DNA of 64,000 nt from Adhaeribacter_A terreus (GCF_042657365.1 NZ_JBHSKT010000006.1:62001-126000), one strand, 5' to 3'. Positions 33,448-42,444 are shown, numbered from the stretch's first letter. Made by a program: numbers and translations. Notes: generated by a model not told the origin, from the sequence alone.

Positions 33448-35307
33448 ATGTCGAAGAAAGAGAAGATCAATATTTTAATTGTTGATGATAAACAAGCGAA
33501 CATCTTTGCCCTGGAACAGATGCTGGCCAAACCCGACCGCAATTTTATCAGCGCAACTACCGGCAACGAAGCGTTAAAAACGGTTCTGAACAAAGATATC
33601 TGCCTCATTATTCTGGATGTGCAAATGCCCGAAATGGATGGTTTTGAAGTCGCCCAGATCCTGAAATCGAACAAAAGGACCAAAGATATTCCCATCATTT
33701 TTGCTTCCGCCGAAAAGAAAGAGCACCAATTCATGATGAAAGGCTTCGAGGAAGGCGCGATTGATTACCTCTACAAGCCGCTCGATAAGGACATTACGGA
33801 GGCCAAAGTTTCGGTGCTTTTAAAGCTGCATCTGCAGAAAAAAGAACTGGTAGAGAAAAATGCCGCGCTCGAAAAATTTGCCCTTCTCATCAACAATTCC
33901 GCCGACCTGATCTGTATCATAAACCCGGGAAACCTGAAATTTGAAGAAATAAATCAGGCAGCTTTTCCGTTGCTGGGCTATAAACCCGAAGACATAAAAG
34001 ACACGACTTTAGACTTTTACCTGCCGGAAGAATACCGTTTTAAACTCCGGAAATTAAGCCGCGAAACCAAAGAAAAATTCTCTTTCGAATCCCAGATCCT
34101 GGATAAACAAAGAAGGCTGAAATGGTTTCACTGGAACGTTGTGAACAAGATCGGTTTGTGGTTTGCCAACGCCCGCGACATAACCCAAGCCAAAGAAGTT
34201 GAGGAGATCAAGAATTACCTGGCTGCGGTGGTAAAACAATCGAACGATGCGATCTACCTGCACAACCCCGAAGGCAAAATAATTTCCTGGAACCAGGGCG
34301 CCGAAAATATTTATGGTTTCTCCGAAAAAGAAGCGCTGGACATGCACATCTGGAACATGGTGCCGAATTTTTTAATGCAGGAAGCGCAGGCCGCGGTAGA
34401 TTCCATTTTAGAAGGCAGGCAAATTCAGGCGCTGGAAACCAAACGCATAACCAAATTCGGCCGAATCATCGACGTGGTTTTTTCCGCTTCCGTCATTACC
34501 GATTCCGATAATAATCTGAAATCCGTAGCTATTACCGAACGCGATATTACGCAGCAGAAAATTGCCGAACAGGAAATCAAACAACTGAACAGCAACCTGA
34601 AACGAAACGTGGCGCAGCTGGAAATAACCAACAAAGAACTGGAGTCTTTTTCTTACTCGGTTTCGCACGATCTGCGCGCGCCTTTGCGCGCCATAAACGG
34701 TTATTCCGGCATTATCGTCGATGAATTTGGCGGGCAATTCAACGACGAACTGAAACGCTTATTCGGCATTATTCAGAACAACGCAAAAAAAATGGGCTTG
34801 CTGATAGATGATCTTTTAGCGTTCTCGAAACTGGGCCGGAAAGAAGTGGTAAAAATGCCGGTAAACACCACCGAAATGGTAAACCAGGTTCTGAAAGAAT
34901 TGCAAAACGGTATGGTTTCGGGCCTAAAAACTGTGGTGCACGATCTTTTACCTGCCGAAGCTGACCCCGCCCTGCTCCACCAGGTATTTGTGAATCTGCT
35001 CTCCAACGCCATTAAATATTCCTCCAAAAAACAAAATCCGGAAGTAGAGGTAAATTCATTTGAAACAGAGGATGAAAATGTTTATCTTGTAAAGGATAAT
35101 GGCGCCGGCTTCAGTATGGATTATGCGCACAAACTTTTCGGGGTTTTCCAGCGGCTCCATTCCGACGAAGAATTTGAAGGGACCGGTGTTGGCCTGGCCA
35201 TTGTGCAACGTGTAATTGTGAAACATGGCGGCCGGGTCTGGGCCGAAAGCGAACCTGGAAAAGGCGCCAAGCTTTATTTCTCGCTGCCCAAACCGGCCAC
35301 AACCTGA
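33448..35307 (+). CDS. Receiver-PAS-PAS histidine kinase
   Basis: This 619-residue protein has no membrane segment. An N-terminal receiver (about 6-125; phospho-Asp in 'IILDVQMPEMDGFE') is followed by two PAS domains (about 145-255 and 260-375, with 'GAENIYGFSEKEALDM'). The phosphoacceptor His407 is in 'SYSVSHDLRAPLRAING', and the ATPase domain ends 'FQRLHSDEEFEGTGVGLAIVQRVIVKHGG', as in phytochrome-type kinases. Bases 34904-34930, encoding 'NGMVSGLK' in the phosphoacceptor/ATPase join, match the dispersed element almost perfectly. A Rcp1-like receiver gene follows 3 bp later and is the probable partner. Confidence 0.92.
   Translation: MSKKEKINILIVDDKQANIFALEQMLAKPDRNFISATTGNEALKTVLNKDICLIILDVQMPEMDGFEVAQILKSNKRTKDIPIIFASAEKKEHQFMMKGFEEGAIDYLYKPLDKDITEAKVSVLLKLHLQKKELVEKNAALEKFALLINNSADLICIINPGNLKFEEINQAAFPLLGYKPEDIKDTTLDFYLPEEYRFKLRKLSRETKEKFSFESQILDKQRRLKWFHWNVVNKIGLWFANARDITQAKEVEEIKNYLAAVVKQSNDAIYLHNPEGKIISWNQGAENIYGFSEKEALDMHIWNMVPNFLMQEAQAAVDSILEGRQIQALETKRITKFGRIIDVVFSASVITDSDNNLKSVAITERDITQQKIAEQEIKQLNSNLKRNVAQLEITNKELESFSYSVSHDLRAPLRAINGYSGIIVDEFGGQFNDELKRLFGIIQNNAKKMGLLIDDLLAFSKLGRKEVVKMPVNTTEMVNQVLKELQNGMVSGLKTVVHDLLPAEADPALLHQVFVNLLSNAIKYSSKKQNPEVEVNSFETEDENVYLVKDNGAGFSMDYAHKLFGVFQRLHSDEEFEGTGVGLAIVQRVIVKHGGRVWAESEPGKGAKLYFSLPKPATT
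34904..34930 (+). repeat. Dispersed element in frame inside a kinase gene
   Basis: AAAACGGTATGGTTTCGGG then CCTAAAAA fits the consensus throughout, and it encodes NGMVSGLK between the phosphoacceptor helices and the ATPase domain. Confidence 0.55.
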
Positions 35308-35310
35308 ACT

Positions 35311-35757
35311 ATGAATAAAGATACCTGCGAAATACTTCTGGTAGAAGATAATGTTGATGATGCGGAACTGACCAAAAGGGCTTTCCGGAAGAATAATTTC
35401 AACAATTCGTGGCTGCATTTAAAAGACGGCGAAGAAGCCCTGAATTTTATTTTCTGCGAAGGCAATTTTAAAGAACGCAACATTAACGACGTACCAAAAC
35501 TGATCTTGCTAGATCTGAAAATGCCGAAAGTTGATGGCATAGAAGTGCTTCGCAAAATAAAGCAGGACGAACGCACCCGCATTATTCCGGTGGTAATTCT
35601 GAGCTCTTCGAAAGAGGAAAAAGACATGCTGGAAACTTATAAACTTGGCGCCAACAGCTATTTTGTGAAACCGGTAGAATTCGATGGTTTTGTAACTGCA
35701 GTTTCGAACCTTGGCCTGTATTGGCTGCAACTAAATCAATTACCAAATCAGCTTTGA
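35311..35757 (+). CDS. Rcp1-like response regulator
   Basis: This 148-residue single receiver has 'ILLVEDNVDDAELTKRAFRKNN', the phospho-Asp in 'LILLDLKMPKVDGIEVL', and the conserved end 'YKLGANSYFVKPVEFDGF'. This subtype usually pairs with phytochrome-like or PAS kinases such as the gene just upstream (3 bp away). Confidence 0.93.
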   Translation: MNKDTCEILLVEDNVDDAELTKRAFRKNNFNNSWLHLKDGEEALNFIFCEGNFKERNINDVPKLILLDLKMPKVDGIEVLRKIKQDERTRIIPVVILSSSKEEKDMLETYKLGANSYFVKPVEFDGFVTAVSNLGLYWLQLNQLPNQL

Positions 35758-35759
35758 GT

Positions 35760-38291
35760 ATGGAGCCTGCTGCTATTAAAATCCTCATCCTGGAGCACGA
35801 CCCGAACGATCTGGAATTGCTGCAATATGCGTTGAAGAAAACGGCGTTGCCTTACGTTTCAGAAGTTGTACAAACGCGCGAAGCCTTTATAAAAACCATC
35901 CAGGATTTTGGACCGGATATTATACTTTCCGATTTTTCACTTCCAACCTTCGATGGCCTTTCCGCATTTAAAATAAAGCAGGAATTATGTACCAACACGC
36001 CTTTTATCATCGTTTCGGGCACTATTGGGGAAGAAAACGCAGTAGACCTTATTAAGCAAGGCGTTACCGATTATGTACTGAAAGAAAGGCTGTACCAGAT
36101 CGGCCCTAAAATTACCCGCGCCATAAAAGAAGCTGAAGAAAGCCGGAAAAAAGAACTTGCCGAAAAAGAAGTAGCCAGGAAGCGGAAACAGCTAAAGGCA
36201 TCTTACAAACAAACCCGCAACCTGCTGGAAAGTATTTCGGAAGGCTTTTTTGCCGCCAATAAGAACTGGACTGTAACGTATTGGAACCATGCGGCCGAAA
36301 GGTTGCTTCTCACGCCAAAGGAAAAAATTCTGGGCAAAAACCTTTGGGATGTTTTTGAAGCGGCCGTGCACACCCGTTTTTTTGAAGAGTACCACCGGGT
36401 AATTACCGAACAGGTACCCATTACTTTCGATGAATACTTCGCGCCTTTAGACCGCTGGTATGAGGTAACTGCCGCACCGGCAAACGACGGCCTGACCGGT
36501 TTTTTCAGAGATGTAACCGAAATGAAACTTGCCCAGGAAAAAATAAAGCATAATGAAAAAAGATTCCGGGCACTTTTACAAAACAGCACCGATGGTTTAA
36601 CCTTATTAAGCGCAGACGGAACGGTAATAGAACGAACGCCTTCGGCAATAAAGATCCTTGAATTAGATTTTTCCGAAGAATCCGGAAAATTCAGGTTAGA
36701 CTTAGTGCATCCAGATGATCTGTCTGCAATTGCAAACGCATGCGAAGCAGTTAAAATGCAACCCGAGCAAGCACAATTAATTGAGTACCGCATGCTTATG
36801 CCTGCAGGAAATTACAAATGGATAGAAGCGAATGTGAATAATCAGTTAGGAAACCCGGCTGTAAACGCTATTGTCATCAATTTCAGAGATATTACAGAAA
36901 GAAAATTAGCTGAACTGGCTCTAAGAAAGCATACAATTATGCTTAATAAAGGAGAAGAAATGGCAAAATTGGGAAGTTGGTATGAAGAAATAAATACGGG
37001 AATCGGGTACTGGTCAGAAGAAACCTTCCGGATATTCGGATTAATGCCGGGCGAAATTGTTCCTTCCAAAGAAGCATACTTTTCCTTCATTCACCCCGAA
37101 GACCTTCCTGAAGTAGAAAAGATAATAGCACAATCATTTGCATACCATAATGGTGTGGCAATGCACCACCGGATCATCCGGAAAGACGGTGAAATAAGAA
37201 ACGTGTATCTGGAAAGTAAATTTGACTCTAACCATAATACGAAGGAAGATATCTTATTTGGCGTTTTGCAGGACGTTACTGAACAAAAAAAAGCCGAAGA
37301 AAATTTAAGAAAAAGCGAAGCACGCTTAAAAGAAGCGCAGGCAATAGGCAAAATTGGTAACTGGGAGATCAGTTACGCGACTGGAAAATCTGAATGGTCG
37401 GATGAAATTTACCGGATCTTTGGTGTTGAAAAAGAATCTGTGGAGCCTGCAGCTGAAACATTTACCAGCTTTATTCATCCGGAAGATCTTGAGCTCGTTA
37501 CAAATACGGTCAATTCAACTAAAGAAAAACTAATGCCTGGTTCGGCAGAATTCCGGTTTTTCCGGCCTGACGGCGAAGCACGATATGGTTATTCAGATTG
37601 GCGGTATAAAATTGATAAGCTAGGAAACCCGACTAGTATTTTTGGCATTTTACAGGACATTACCGATAAAAAACTAGCAGAACTTGCGCTTGAACAAAGC
37701 GAAGCAAAATACCGCAGTCTGTTCGAATTAAGTCCGATACCGATGTGGGTTTTTGATGTAGAAACCTATCAATTCTTACATGTAAACGAAGCCGCAGTCC
37801 GCCATTATGGTTATAATCATGATGAATTTCTTTCGATGACAATTAAAGATATCAGGCCCTCAGAAGATATCGGAACTCTGGAAACAACTGTGCAAACAAA
37901 TGCTCGCTCGGGCATTTTTCACTTTGGAAACACCGAACATATTCTTAAATCTGGTGATATTATTCAGGTAGAGATACAGAGTAATTTAATAGATTATGAA
38001 GGTAGAAAAGCCCGGATCGTGCTGGCCCGGGATATAAGCGAAAGGTTGCGTTATATTGAAGCAATTGAAGATCAAAACGAAAAGCTACGTGAAATTGCCT
38101 GGATACAGTCGCATGTAGTGCGCGCTCCTTTAGCCCGAATAATGGGACTGACAGCATTACTAAAATCCAATCATGTACCAGACTCCAATACACTGGAATT
38201 ACTGAATTACCTGGTAGATTCTGCAAACGAACTGGATGGAGTAATTAAAAATATTGTAAAAGAAACCGAAAACCTACAAAAGATAGCTTAA
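35760..38291 (+). CDS. Receiver plus multi-PAS protein with a phosphoacceptor-like helix but no ATPase domain
   Basis: The start is taken at ATG 35760 (MEPAAIKILILEH), two bases after the previous stop; a longer frame to 35721 would overlap the previous gene. This gives 843 residues: a receiver (1-125, Asp in 'IILSDFSLPTFDG'), then five PAS domains with PAC ends ('GFFRDVTEMK', 'INFRDITERK', 'GVLQDVTEQK', 'GILQDITDKK', 'VLARDISERL'). The C-terminal ~65 residues hold 'IAWIQSHVVRAPLARIMGL', with His785 in a HisKA-like helix. The protein then ends without any ATP-binding domain. It may be a scaffold or a phosphotransfer acceptor. It ends the plus-strand sensory cluster. Confidence 0.88.
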   Translation: MEPAAIKILILEHDPNDLELLQYALKKTALPYVSEVVQTREAFIKTIQDFGPDIILSDFSLPTFDGLSAFKIKQELCTNTPFIIVSGTIGEENAVDLIKQGVTDYVLKERLYQIGPKITRAIKEAEESRKKELAEKEVARKRKQLKASYKQTRNLLESISEGFFAANKNWTVTYWNHAAERLLLTPKEKILGKNLWDVFEAAVHTRFFEEYHRVITEQVPITFDEYFAPLDRWYEVTAAPANDGLTGFFRDVTEMKLAQEKIKHNEKRFRALLQNSTDGLTLLSADGTVIERTPSAIKILELDFSEESGKFRLDLVHPDDLSAIANACEAVKMQPEQAQLIEYRMLMPAGNYKWIEANVNNQLGNPAVNAIVINFRDITERKLAELALRKHTIMLNKGEEMAKLGSWYEEINTGIGYWSEETFRIFGLMPGEIVPSKEAYFSFIHPEDLPEVEKIIAQSFAYHNGVAMHHRIIRKDGEIRNVYLESKFDSNHNTKEDILFGVLQDVTEQKKAEENLRKSEARLKEAQAIGKIGNWEISYATGKSEWSDEIYRIFGVEKESVEPAAETFTSFIHPEDLELVTNTVNSTKEKLMPGSAEFRFFRPDGEARYGYSDWRYKIDKLGNPTSIFGILQDITDKKLAELALEQSEAKYRSLFELSPIPMWVFDVETYQFLHVNEAAVRHYGYNHDEFLSMTIKDIRPSEDIGTLETTVQTNARSGIFHFGNTEHILKSGDIIQVEIQSNLIDYEGRKARIVLARDISERLRYIEAIEDQNEKLREIAWIQSHVVRAPLARIMGLTALLKSNHVPDSNTLELLNYLVDSANELDGVIKNIVKETENLQKIA

Positions 38292-38377
38292 AGCAAGTTT
38301 TACTAATGCGAAAGTCTTCAGGAATATTCATCATTGATAAACCTTCATAGATTTTCACTTCATTAGTTTTCAATAAC

Positions 38378-38414
38378 AAAAATCCCGCTTTACATAAAAT
38401 GGAGGGGGATTTTT
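38378..38414. terminator. Bidirectional terminator
   Basis: AAAAATCCC pairs with GGGATTTTT, between the convergent multi-PAS gene and the LytTR gene. Confidence 0.7.
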
Positions 38415-38531
38415 GTTTTAGTAATTTCTCCCTTTGGTTAGGATTTATAAAGTTTAAAAGCTTCCATTACTATTCAAATCAGAAAACGCTACCGAACAGA
38501 TTATGCGAAAAACAAAAGCATTAAATCTTTC

Positions 38532-39224
38532 TTATAAATTCTCAATTATACCCCGGTACTCCCGGCCAATTGGAATTGAAATGCCGTTTACTTCCACCAT
38601 TTCGGCGGTGTAAGATTCTATTTTGGGAATGGAAATGATGAATGACCGGTGGATCCGTTTGAAAAGTTGAACCGGTAAAAGTCGCTCAATTTCCTGTGTA
38701 CTCATTTTAGTTAAGTATTGCTGTTTTATGGTATTGATCTTAATGTATTCCCGCTGGCTTTCAATATAAACGATCTCGGAAAACAGTATCTTCACTTTCT
38801 TTTTCTGTACATTCAGAAAGATGAAATCCTTTTCTTCTACCCTATCATTAGTTTTTAACTTTTCGCTTTGGGCGGTTTTCACCTTATTCACAGCAACTAA
38901 AAAACGTTCGAACGCAAAGGGTTTCAGCAGGTAATCAGTTACGTTCAGATCGAAACCTTGTACCGCATACTGGTGATACGCCGTGGTAATAATTACCGCC
39001 GGTGGATTCATTAACGTCTTTAAAAAATCCATGCCTTTTAACTGCGGTAAGTGAATATCCAGAAAGATCAGGTCGGTGGCATGGTCGCGGAGAAATTCAA
39101 TGGCCAGCAAAGCATTTTTAAAAGTAGCCTGCAATTCCAGGAAAGGAACCTGCACAATATATTCCGCTAAAAACTGAACGGCCAGCGGCTCATCTTCTAT
39201 TACAATGCACCTTATTTTAGACAT
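38532..39224 (-). CDS. LytTR-family response regulator
   Basis: This 230-residue protein has an N-terminal receiver ('CIVIEDEPLAVQFL', phospho-Asp in 'LIFLDIHLPQLKGMDFL', Lys in 'DYLLKPFAFER') and a C-terminal LytTR DNA-binding domain (about 130-230: 'EIVYIESQREYIKINT', 'LFKRIHRSFIISIPKIESY'). It should be phosphorylated by a LytS-type kinase. The expected partner, which overlaps it by 8 bases upstream, is a pseudogene here. The regulator itself looks intact. Confidence 0.93.
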   Translation of the reverse strand: MSKIRCIVIEDEPLAVQFLAEYIVQVPFLELQATFKNALLAIEFLRDHATDLIFLDIHLPQLKGMDFLKTLMNPPAVIITTAYHQYAVQGFDLNVTDYLLKPFAFERFLVAVNKVKTAQSEKLKTNDRVEEKDFIFLNVQKKKVKILFSEIVYIESQREYIKINTIKQQYLTKMSTQEIERLLPVQLFKRIHRSFIISIPKIESYTAEMVEVNGISIPIGREYRGIIENL

Positions 39225-39648
39225 GGCTTGCCAGGTTTATTTTTAAAGTAGCCGTAAATTCCTTTTCGCGGCGATGAACGGTTAACTGGTAATCGGAATA
39301 AAGCAGTTGCAGTTGTCGCCGCAAATTAGAAAGCCCGATGTTTTCTTTTACCGGTTTCTCACCCGCCAGTTCGCCAACGGAATTTTTAACTTCAAACGTT
39401 AATTGCTGCTGCTTCACCACCATTTCAATCGTTACGAAAGCCTGCTCACTTGTTTCTGCAACGCCGTGCTTAAACGCATTTTCCACTAACGGAATTAATC
39501 AAAGCGGTGGTACAAGCTGCTGAGGGTTTTCAATTTCAAAGTCCAAATTTAGTTGCAACGATTCGTCGTAACGCAGTTTTTCCAAAGCAATGTAATCGCG
39601 GATAATTCCAAGTTTCTGCTCCACCGGTATAAACGCCCCTACTTCCGC
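39217..39648 (-). pseudogene. Remnant of a LytS-type (His_kinase) sensor kinase
   Basis: Reading down from 39648, the frame gives 'VEQKLGIIRDYIALEKLRYDE' and 'LDFEIENPQQLVPPL', then a TGA at 39499-39501, then 'LIPLVENAFKHGVAETSEQ' and an ATPase end 'NIGLSNLRRQLQLLYSDYQ'. Intact relatives have a hydrophobic residue where the TGA falls. A further TAA lies at 39649-39651, and the membrane part and the 'NPHFLFN' phosphoacceptor motif are missing. So the gene has lost its 5' half and gained a nonsense codon. Only 89 codons (39217-39486, GTG start) remain open. Confidence 0.75.
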
Positions 39649-39738
39649 TTAACAATTAAACGCCGGTTTTATTTCCGGGAAAAGCATTATTATATCTGGT
39701 CTGGCAAAAAACTGAAACCCATCGGCAAATTATAACAT

Positions 39739-39765
39739 AAAACGCTATTATTTTTAAGGGAAAAA
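39739..39765 (+). repeat. Dispersed 27-bp element (degenerate)
   Basis: AAAACGCTATTATTTTTAAGG then GAAAAA. A second core (AAAACGGTAGGC) lies at 39787-39798, next to the decayed kinase gene. Confidence 0.5.
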
Positions 39766-39862
39766 GTATTGCCGAAACTACAACAGAAAACGGTAGGCAA
39801 AAGTGTTTAAAAACTGGTGCATTTTAATTTAGCTGCTGCATCGTATTTTTTAAGTCCTCTTC

Positions 39863-40099
39863 TCAGAATTTCATAAAAAGCGGAATCCGGGTGATCTGAC
39901 GGAGGTGCAGCAGTTCCGTTTCTGAAGAGATCTGCAAAAACACATCTGCGCCGCGGCGGGTAATTTTAAAGTTCCCGCCCATCAGTTTCTGAAAAGCATC
40001 ATCATTTTCAAACAAAACCGCGTGCGAAATATCTTCCGAATGAAAATTCCGGAACAGCACACTTACCTGCTGATGTTGCTGGTAATTTTTTATTCCCAT
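39863..40099 (-). CDS. Small hypothetical protein
   Basis: A 78-residue frame with an ATG start and no signal peptide or membrane segment (MGIKNYQQHQQVSVLFRNFHSED...). I do not recognise it. It follows another small frame on the same strand by 37 bp, which suggests a two-gene unit. Confidence 0.4.
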   Translation of the reverse strand: MGIKNYQQHQQVSVLFRNFHSEDISHAVLFENDDAFQKLMGGNFKITRRGADVFLQISSETELLHLRQITRIPLFMKF

Positions 40100-40136
40100 A
40101 ATAGCATTTCTGGTCAGGTTTGTTTTCTGAGTAGCA

Positions 40137-40388
40137 TTAAGCTGCCATTCGCGGCAATTGCAGGTATTTCATGGCTTCGTTGCGGGAGATCAGTTCAAAA
40201 GCGTTGAGCAGATTTTGGTTGCAGCCAGTATTGTATCCTTTCAGGTAAAAGCCATTGGTGGTCTTATACACAATGAAATTATGACGGCCGTAGGGTGCAG
40301 AAGCATTACTGGCCAGCGGAGCGGCTTTCCGCAGATCGAAGGGTTTTCCGCAGGCGGTCCGGATGATGGATGCGTTTAGATCTTTCAT
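40137..40388 (-). CDS. Small hypothetical protein
   Basis: The start is taken at ATG 40388 (MKDLNASIIRTACGKPFDLRK), giving 83 residues. It is soluble and contains 'YGRHNFIVYKTTNGFYLKGYN', a plausible folded-protein segment; family unknown. It is upstream of the other small gene on the same strand. Confidence 0.45.
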   Translation of the reverse strand: MKDLNASIIRTACGKPFDLRKAAPLASNASAPYGRHNFIVYKTTNGFYLKGYNTGCNQNLLNAFELISRNEAMKYLQLPRMAA

Positions 40389-40446
40389 GCCGTAAAAGTA
40401 CCTGGGCAATATTACCGGGTCGTAAATACCGCATTAAGCTTTTGAA

Positions 40447-40486
40447 AAAACGGTATGGTTTTGAAGTGCAAAAACATACCGTTTTA
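40447..40486. repeat. Two overlapping dispersed elements in opposite orientation
   Basis: A plus copy (AAAACGGTATGGTTTTG then GTGCAAAAA, 40447-40474) overlaps a minus copy (AAAACGGTATGTTTTTGC, 40469-40486) and forms a larger inverted repeat. Confidence 0.65.
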
Positions 40487-40644
40487 AACCGGAATTTCGA
40501 ACTTTATAACCATTTCCAGAATTTATATTTCCTTAATACCGCCTTAATTTTCTATTCATACTTCTGGCGTAATTTTGTACTGTATAAAAACAGTTTCATT
40601 GAACAGCAAGCTCTGAAAAGTAATTGTGTAAAGGTGATTGAAGC

Positions 40645-40672
40645 AAAAGCCCCGTTACAAAGCGGGGCTTTT
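40645..40672. terminator. Terminator-like hairpin
   Basis: AAAAGCCCCG-ttacaaag-CGGGGCTTTT, in the spacer between the small hypothetical genes and the phosphoesterase gene. Confidence 0.7.
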
Positions 40673-40705
40673 CTATTTTTTGTCAGTTCAGAAAAACCGG
40701 CAGCA

Positions 40706-40732
40706 AAAACGCTATGGTTTCAGGCTAAAAAA
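40706..40732 (+). repeat. Dispersed 27-bp element
   Basis: AAAACGCTATGGTTTCAGG then CTAAAAAA, a consensus copy. Confidence 0.8.
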
Positions 40733-40782
40733 CTGCTTTACGTTATTTACCGTTTAACCGAACTTAGAAAACCAATTACACT

Positions 40783-40815
40783 AAAAAACGCGCAGGTTCT
40801 GCCAGCGCGTTTTTT
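40783..40815 (-). terminator. Terminator after the phosphoesterase gene
   Basis: AAAAAACGCGC..GCGCGTTTTTT hairpin, 37 bp beyond the stop codon at 40852. It ends the susC-susD-phosphoesterase transcript. Confidence 0.8.
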
Positions 40816-40851
40816 CATTTTATTCCAGGAAATTCAGGCTATAAACCGAGC

Positions 40852-42381
40852 TTAACGCAACGAACTTTTCAGCTCGTTCATTAGCAGTTCTTCCCGGTAA
40901 ATGTTTTTGAAACGGTCGGTAACCTGCACGGTAATTTTCTGCGCATTGGCACTGGGTTTGGCAAAGAAAAGATGCTCGGTAAACTGCGGTTCCACCCACT
41001 TATGTTTGCTTGGTTTGGCAGCGCCTTCATGTAATTCTACAGAAAGCGGATCGAGGCCGGTTTCGCGCTGCATCTCTCCCATTTGCTTACCGTCTTCCAG
41101 CCATTCCACTGTCCATTCCGGGTCCCAGTTCCAGACGTTGGCCGCAAAATATTCTGGTTTATCTTTCACTTTCCCTACTGGGTAAACGCGCAACTGGTGC
41201 TCTTTCGGCAGGTTGGTGGCTTTGTAATACCACTCAATTTCGCTGCCATTCACTTCGTAAACGCCGTAGCCGCTCGGCGTACCATCGAAGCAGATCGGAC
41301 CGGTCCACCAGGCGCCGCAAACGGTGCCGTGCACGTGCTCAATGATGTTTTCGCCTTCAAAAATTTTCTCGTTAAAATGCGTGTGCCCGGAATTGATATG
41401 CGCTTTAAAAGGCTGCAATAAACGGTAAAGTTCTTTGCGGTTGGCTACCACCCCACCAATGGCTTCTTCTTTGGCTTTATCGCGGATATGTTGGCGCGTG
41501 TAAACCGGAATATGCACGTTTACTACCACCGTACTTCCCGGTTTTACGTGCGAAAGATCCTGTTCCAGCCAGGCCAGTTGATTCTCGGTAATGTAGCCGA
41601 TGTATTTTTTTGCCGTTCCGATAAAGAACACGTCGTCAAGCACCACGTAATGAATTTCGCCGCGGTTGAAGGAATAATACGTCGGGCCGAAAAGTTTTTT
41701 GAACGTTTCCGCCGAAAACTCATCGGTGCGTGCTGCAAGGTCCATGTCGTGGTTACCGATCACCTGGAAAAACGGAATACCGGTTATATTCAGAGCTTCC
41801 TGATAATCGTCGAACAATTCAAATTTATCCCAGACCAGATCGCCGCAGCCAATGCCGTGGAAAAGTGCATTTTCGCCGTAGCTGCTTACCAGTTTTTTCA
41901 GGTCCGGCGCCGGTTCACTTTTCAGTTGCGCCGCATCGCTTTCCGAAATTATCTGCGGATCGGCCCACACCACAAAATTGTGCTTCGTATCGTCCTGGGT
42001 AAGTTTTTTCAGCTCAAAATCTGCTTTGAATTTTCCGCGTTCGGCTGCTATTTTTTTATAGAAACGGGTTATGCTTTTTTCATTGGTAAATTCGTAGCCG
42101 CGCGGTATGGAAATGTACACAAATTCGGCGGTGGCATTGCTGTCTAATTCGTAGCGGCCTTTGGCATCGGTCAGCACTACGTTGTAACCATCGGTTACCG
42201 CCACGTTGGCAATTCCGCTGCCGTTGGCCTGCACTTTTCCGCTCAGTTTTATAATGGAAAGATCTTTGCCTTTTACAGGCGCTTTGTAAACCGGACCAGC
42301 CTGCACCAAACCCGGCGCCAGCGATAAACCAATACCGGCAATGCCTAGATTTTTCAGGAAATCTCTTCTTTGTATGCTCAT
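40852..42381 (-). CDS. Tat-exported calcineurin-like phosphoesterase
   Basis: This 509-residue protein begins with a twin-arginine signal (MSIQRRDFLKNLGIAGIGLSLAPGLVQA). A short N-terminal beta domain (30-120) precedes the metallophosphoesterase domain, with motifs 'VVWADPQII', 'GIGCGDLVWD', 'QVIGNHDMD', 'VNVHIPVYT' and 'INSGHTHFNE'. A C-terminal domain (about 370-509) matches the one often found in this Bacteroidota family. It should cleave phosphomono- or diesters in the periplasm with a dinuclear metal centre. It is the third gene after susC and susD, so it probably acts on the phosphorylated nutrient they import. Confidence 0.9.
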   Translation of the reverse strand: MSIQRRDFLKNLGIAGIGLSLAPGLVQAGPVYKAPVKGKDLSIIKLSGKVQANGSGIANVAVTDGYNVVLTDAKGRYELDSNATAEFVYISIPRGYEFTNEKSITRFYKKIAAERGKFKADFELKKLTQDDTKHNFVVWADPQIISESDAAQLKSEPAPDLKKLVSSYGENALFHGIGCGDLVWDKFELFDDYQEALNITGIPFFQVIGNHDMDLAARTDEFSAETFKKLFGPTYYSFNRGEIHYVVLDDVFFIGTAKKYIGYITENQLAWLEQDLSHVKPGSTVVVNVHIPVYTRQHIRDKAKEEAIGGVVANRKELYRLLQPFKAHINSGHTHFNEKIFEGENIIEHVHGTVCGAWWTGPICFDGTPSGYGVYEVNGSEIEWYYKATNLPKEHQLRVYPVGKVKDKPEYFAANVWNWDPEWTVEWLEDGKQMGEMQRETGLDPLSVELHEGAAKPSKHKWVEPQFTEHLFFAKPSANAQKITVQVTDRFKNIYREELLMNELKSSLR

Positions 42382-42444
42382 GAAATTTTAATGAAAAGGA
42401 TGTTATGTTTTTTGAGTGAGTTTGATTTTGCGCTTCGTAAGGAG

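Noticed and set aside
40370..40855. A 161-codon plus-strand frame
   Set aside because: It passes through two terminator hairpins and three dispersed elements, and its composition is not protein-like.
41488..42147. A 219-codon plus-strand frame opposite the Tat phosphoesterase gene
   Set aside because: It is a shadow of the real gene; the minus strand carries the Tat signal and all metal motifs.
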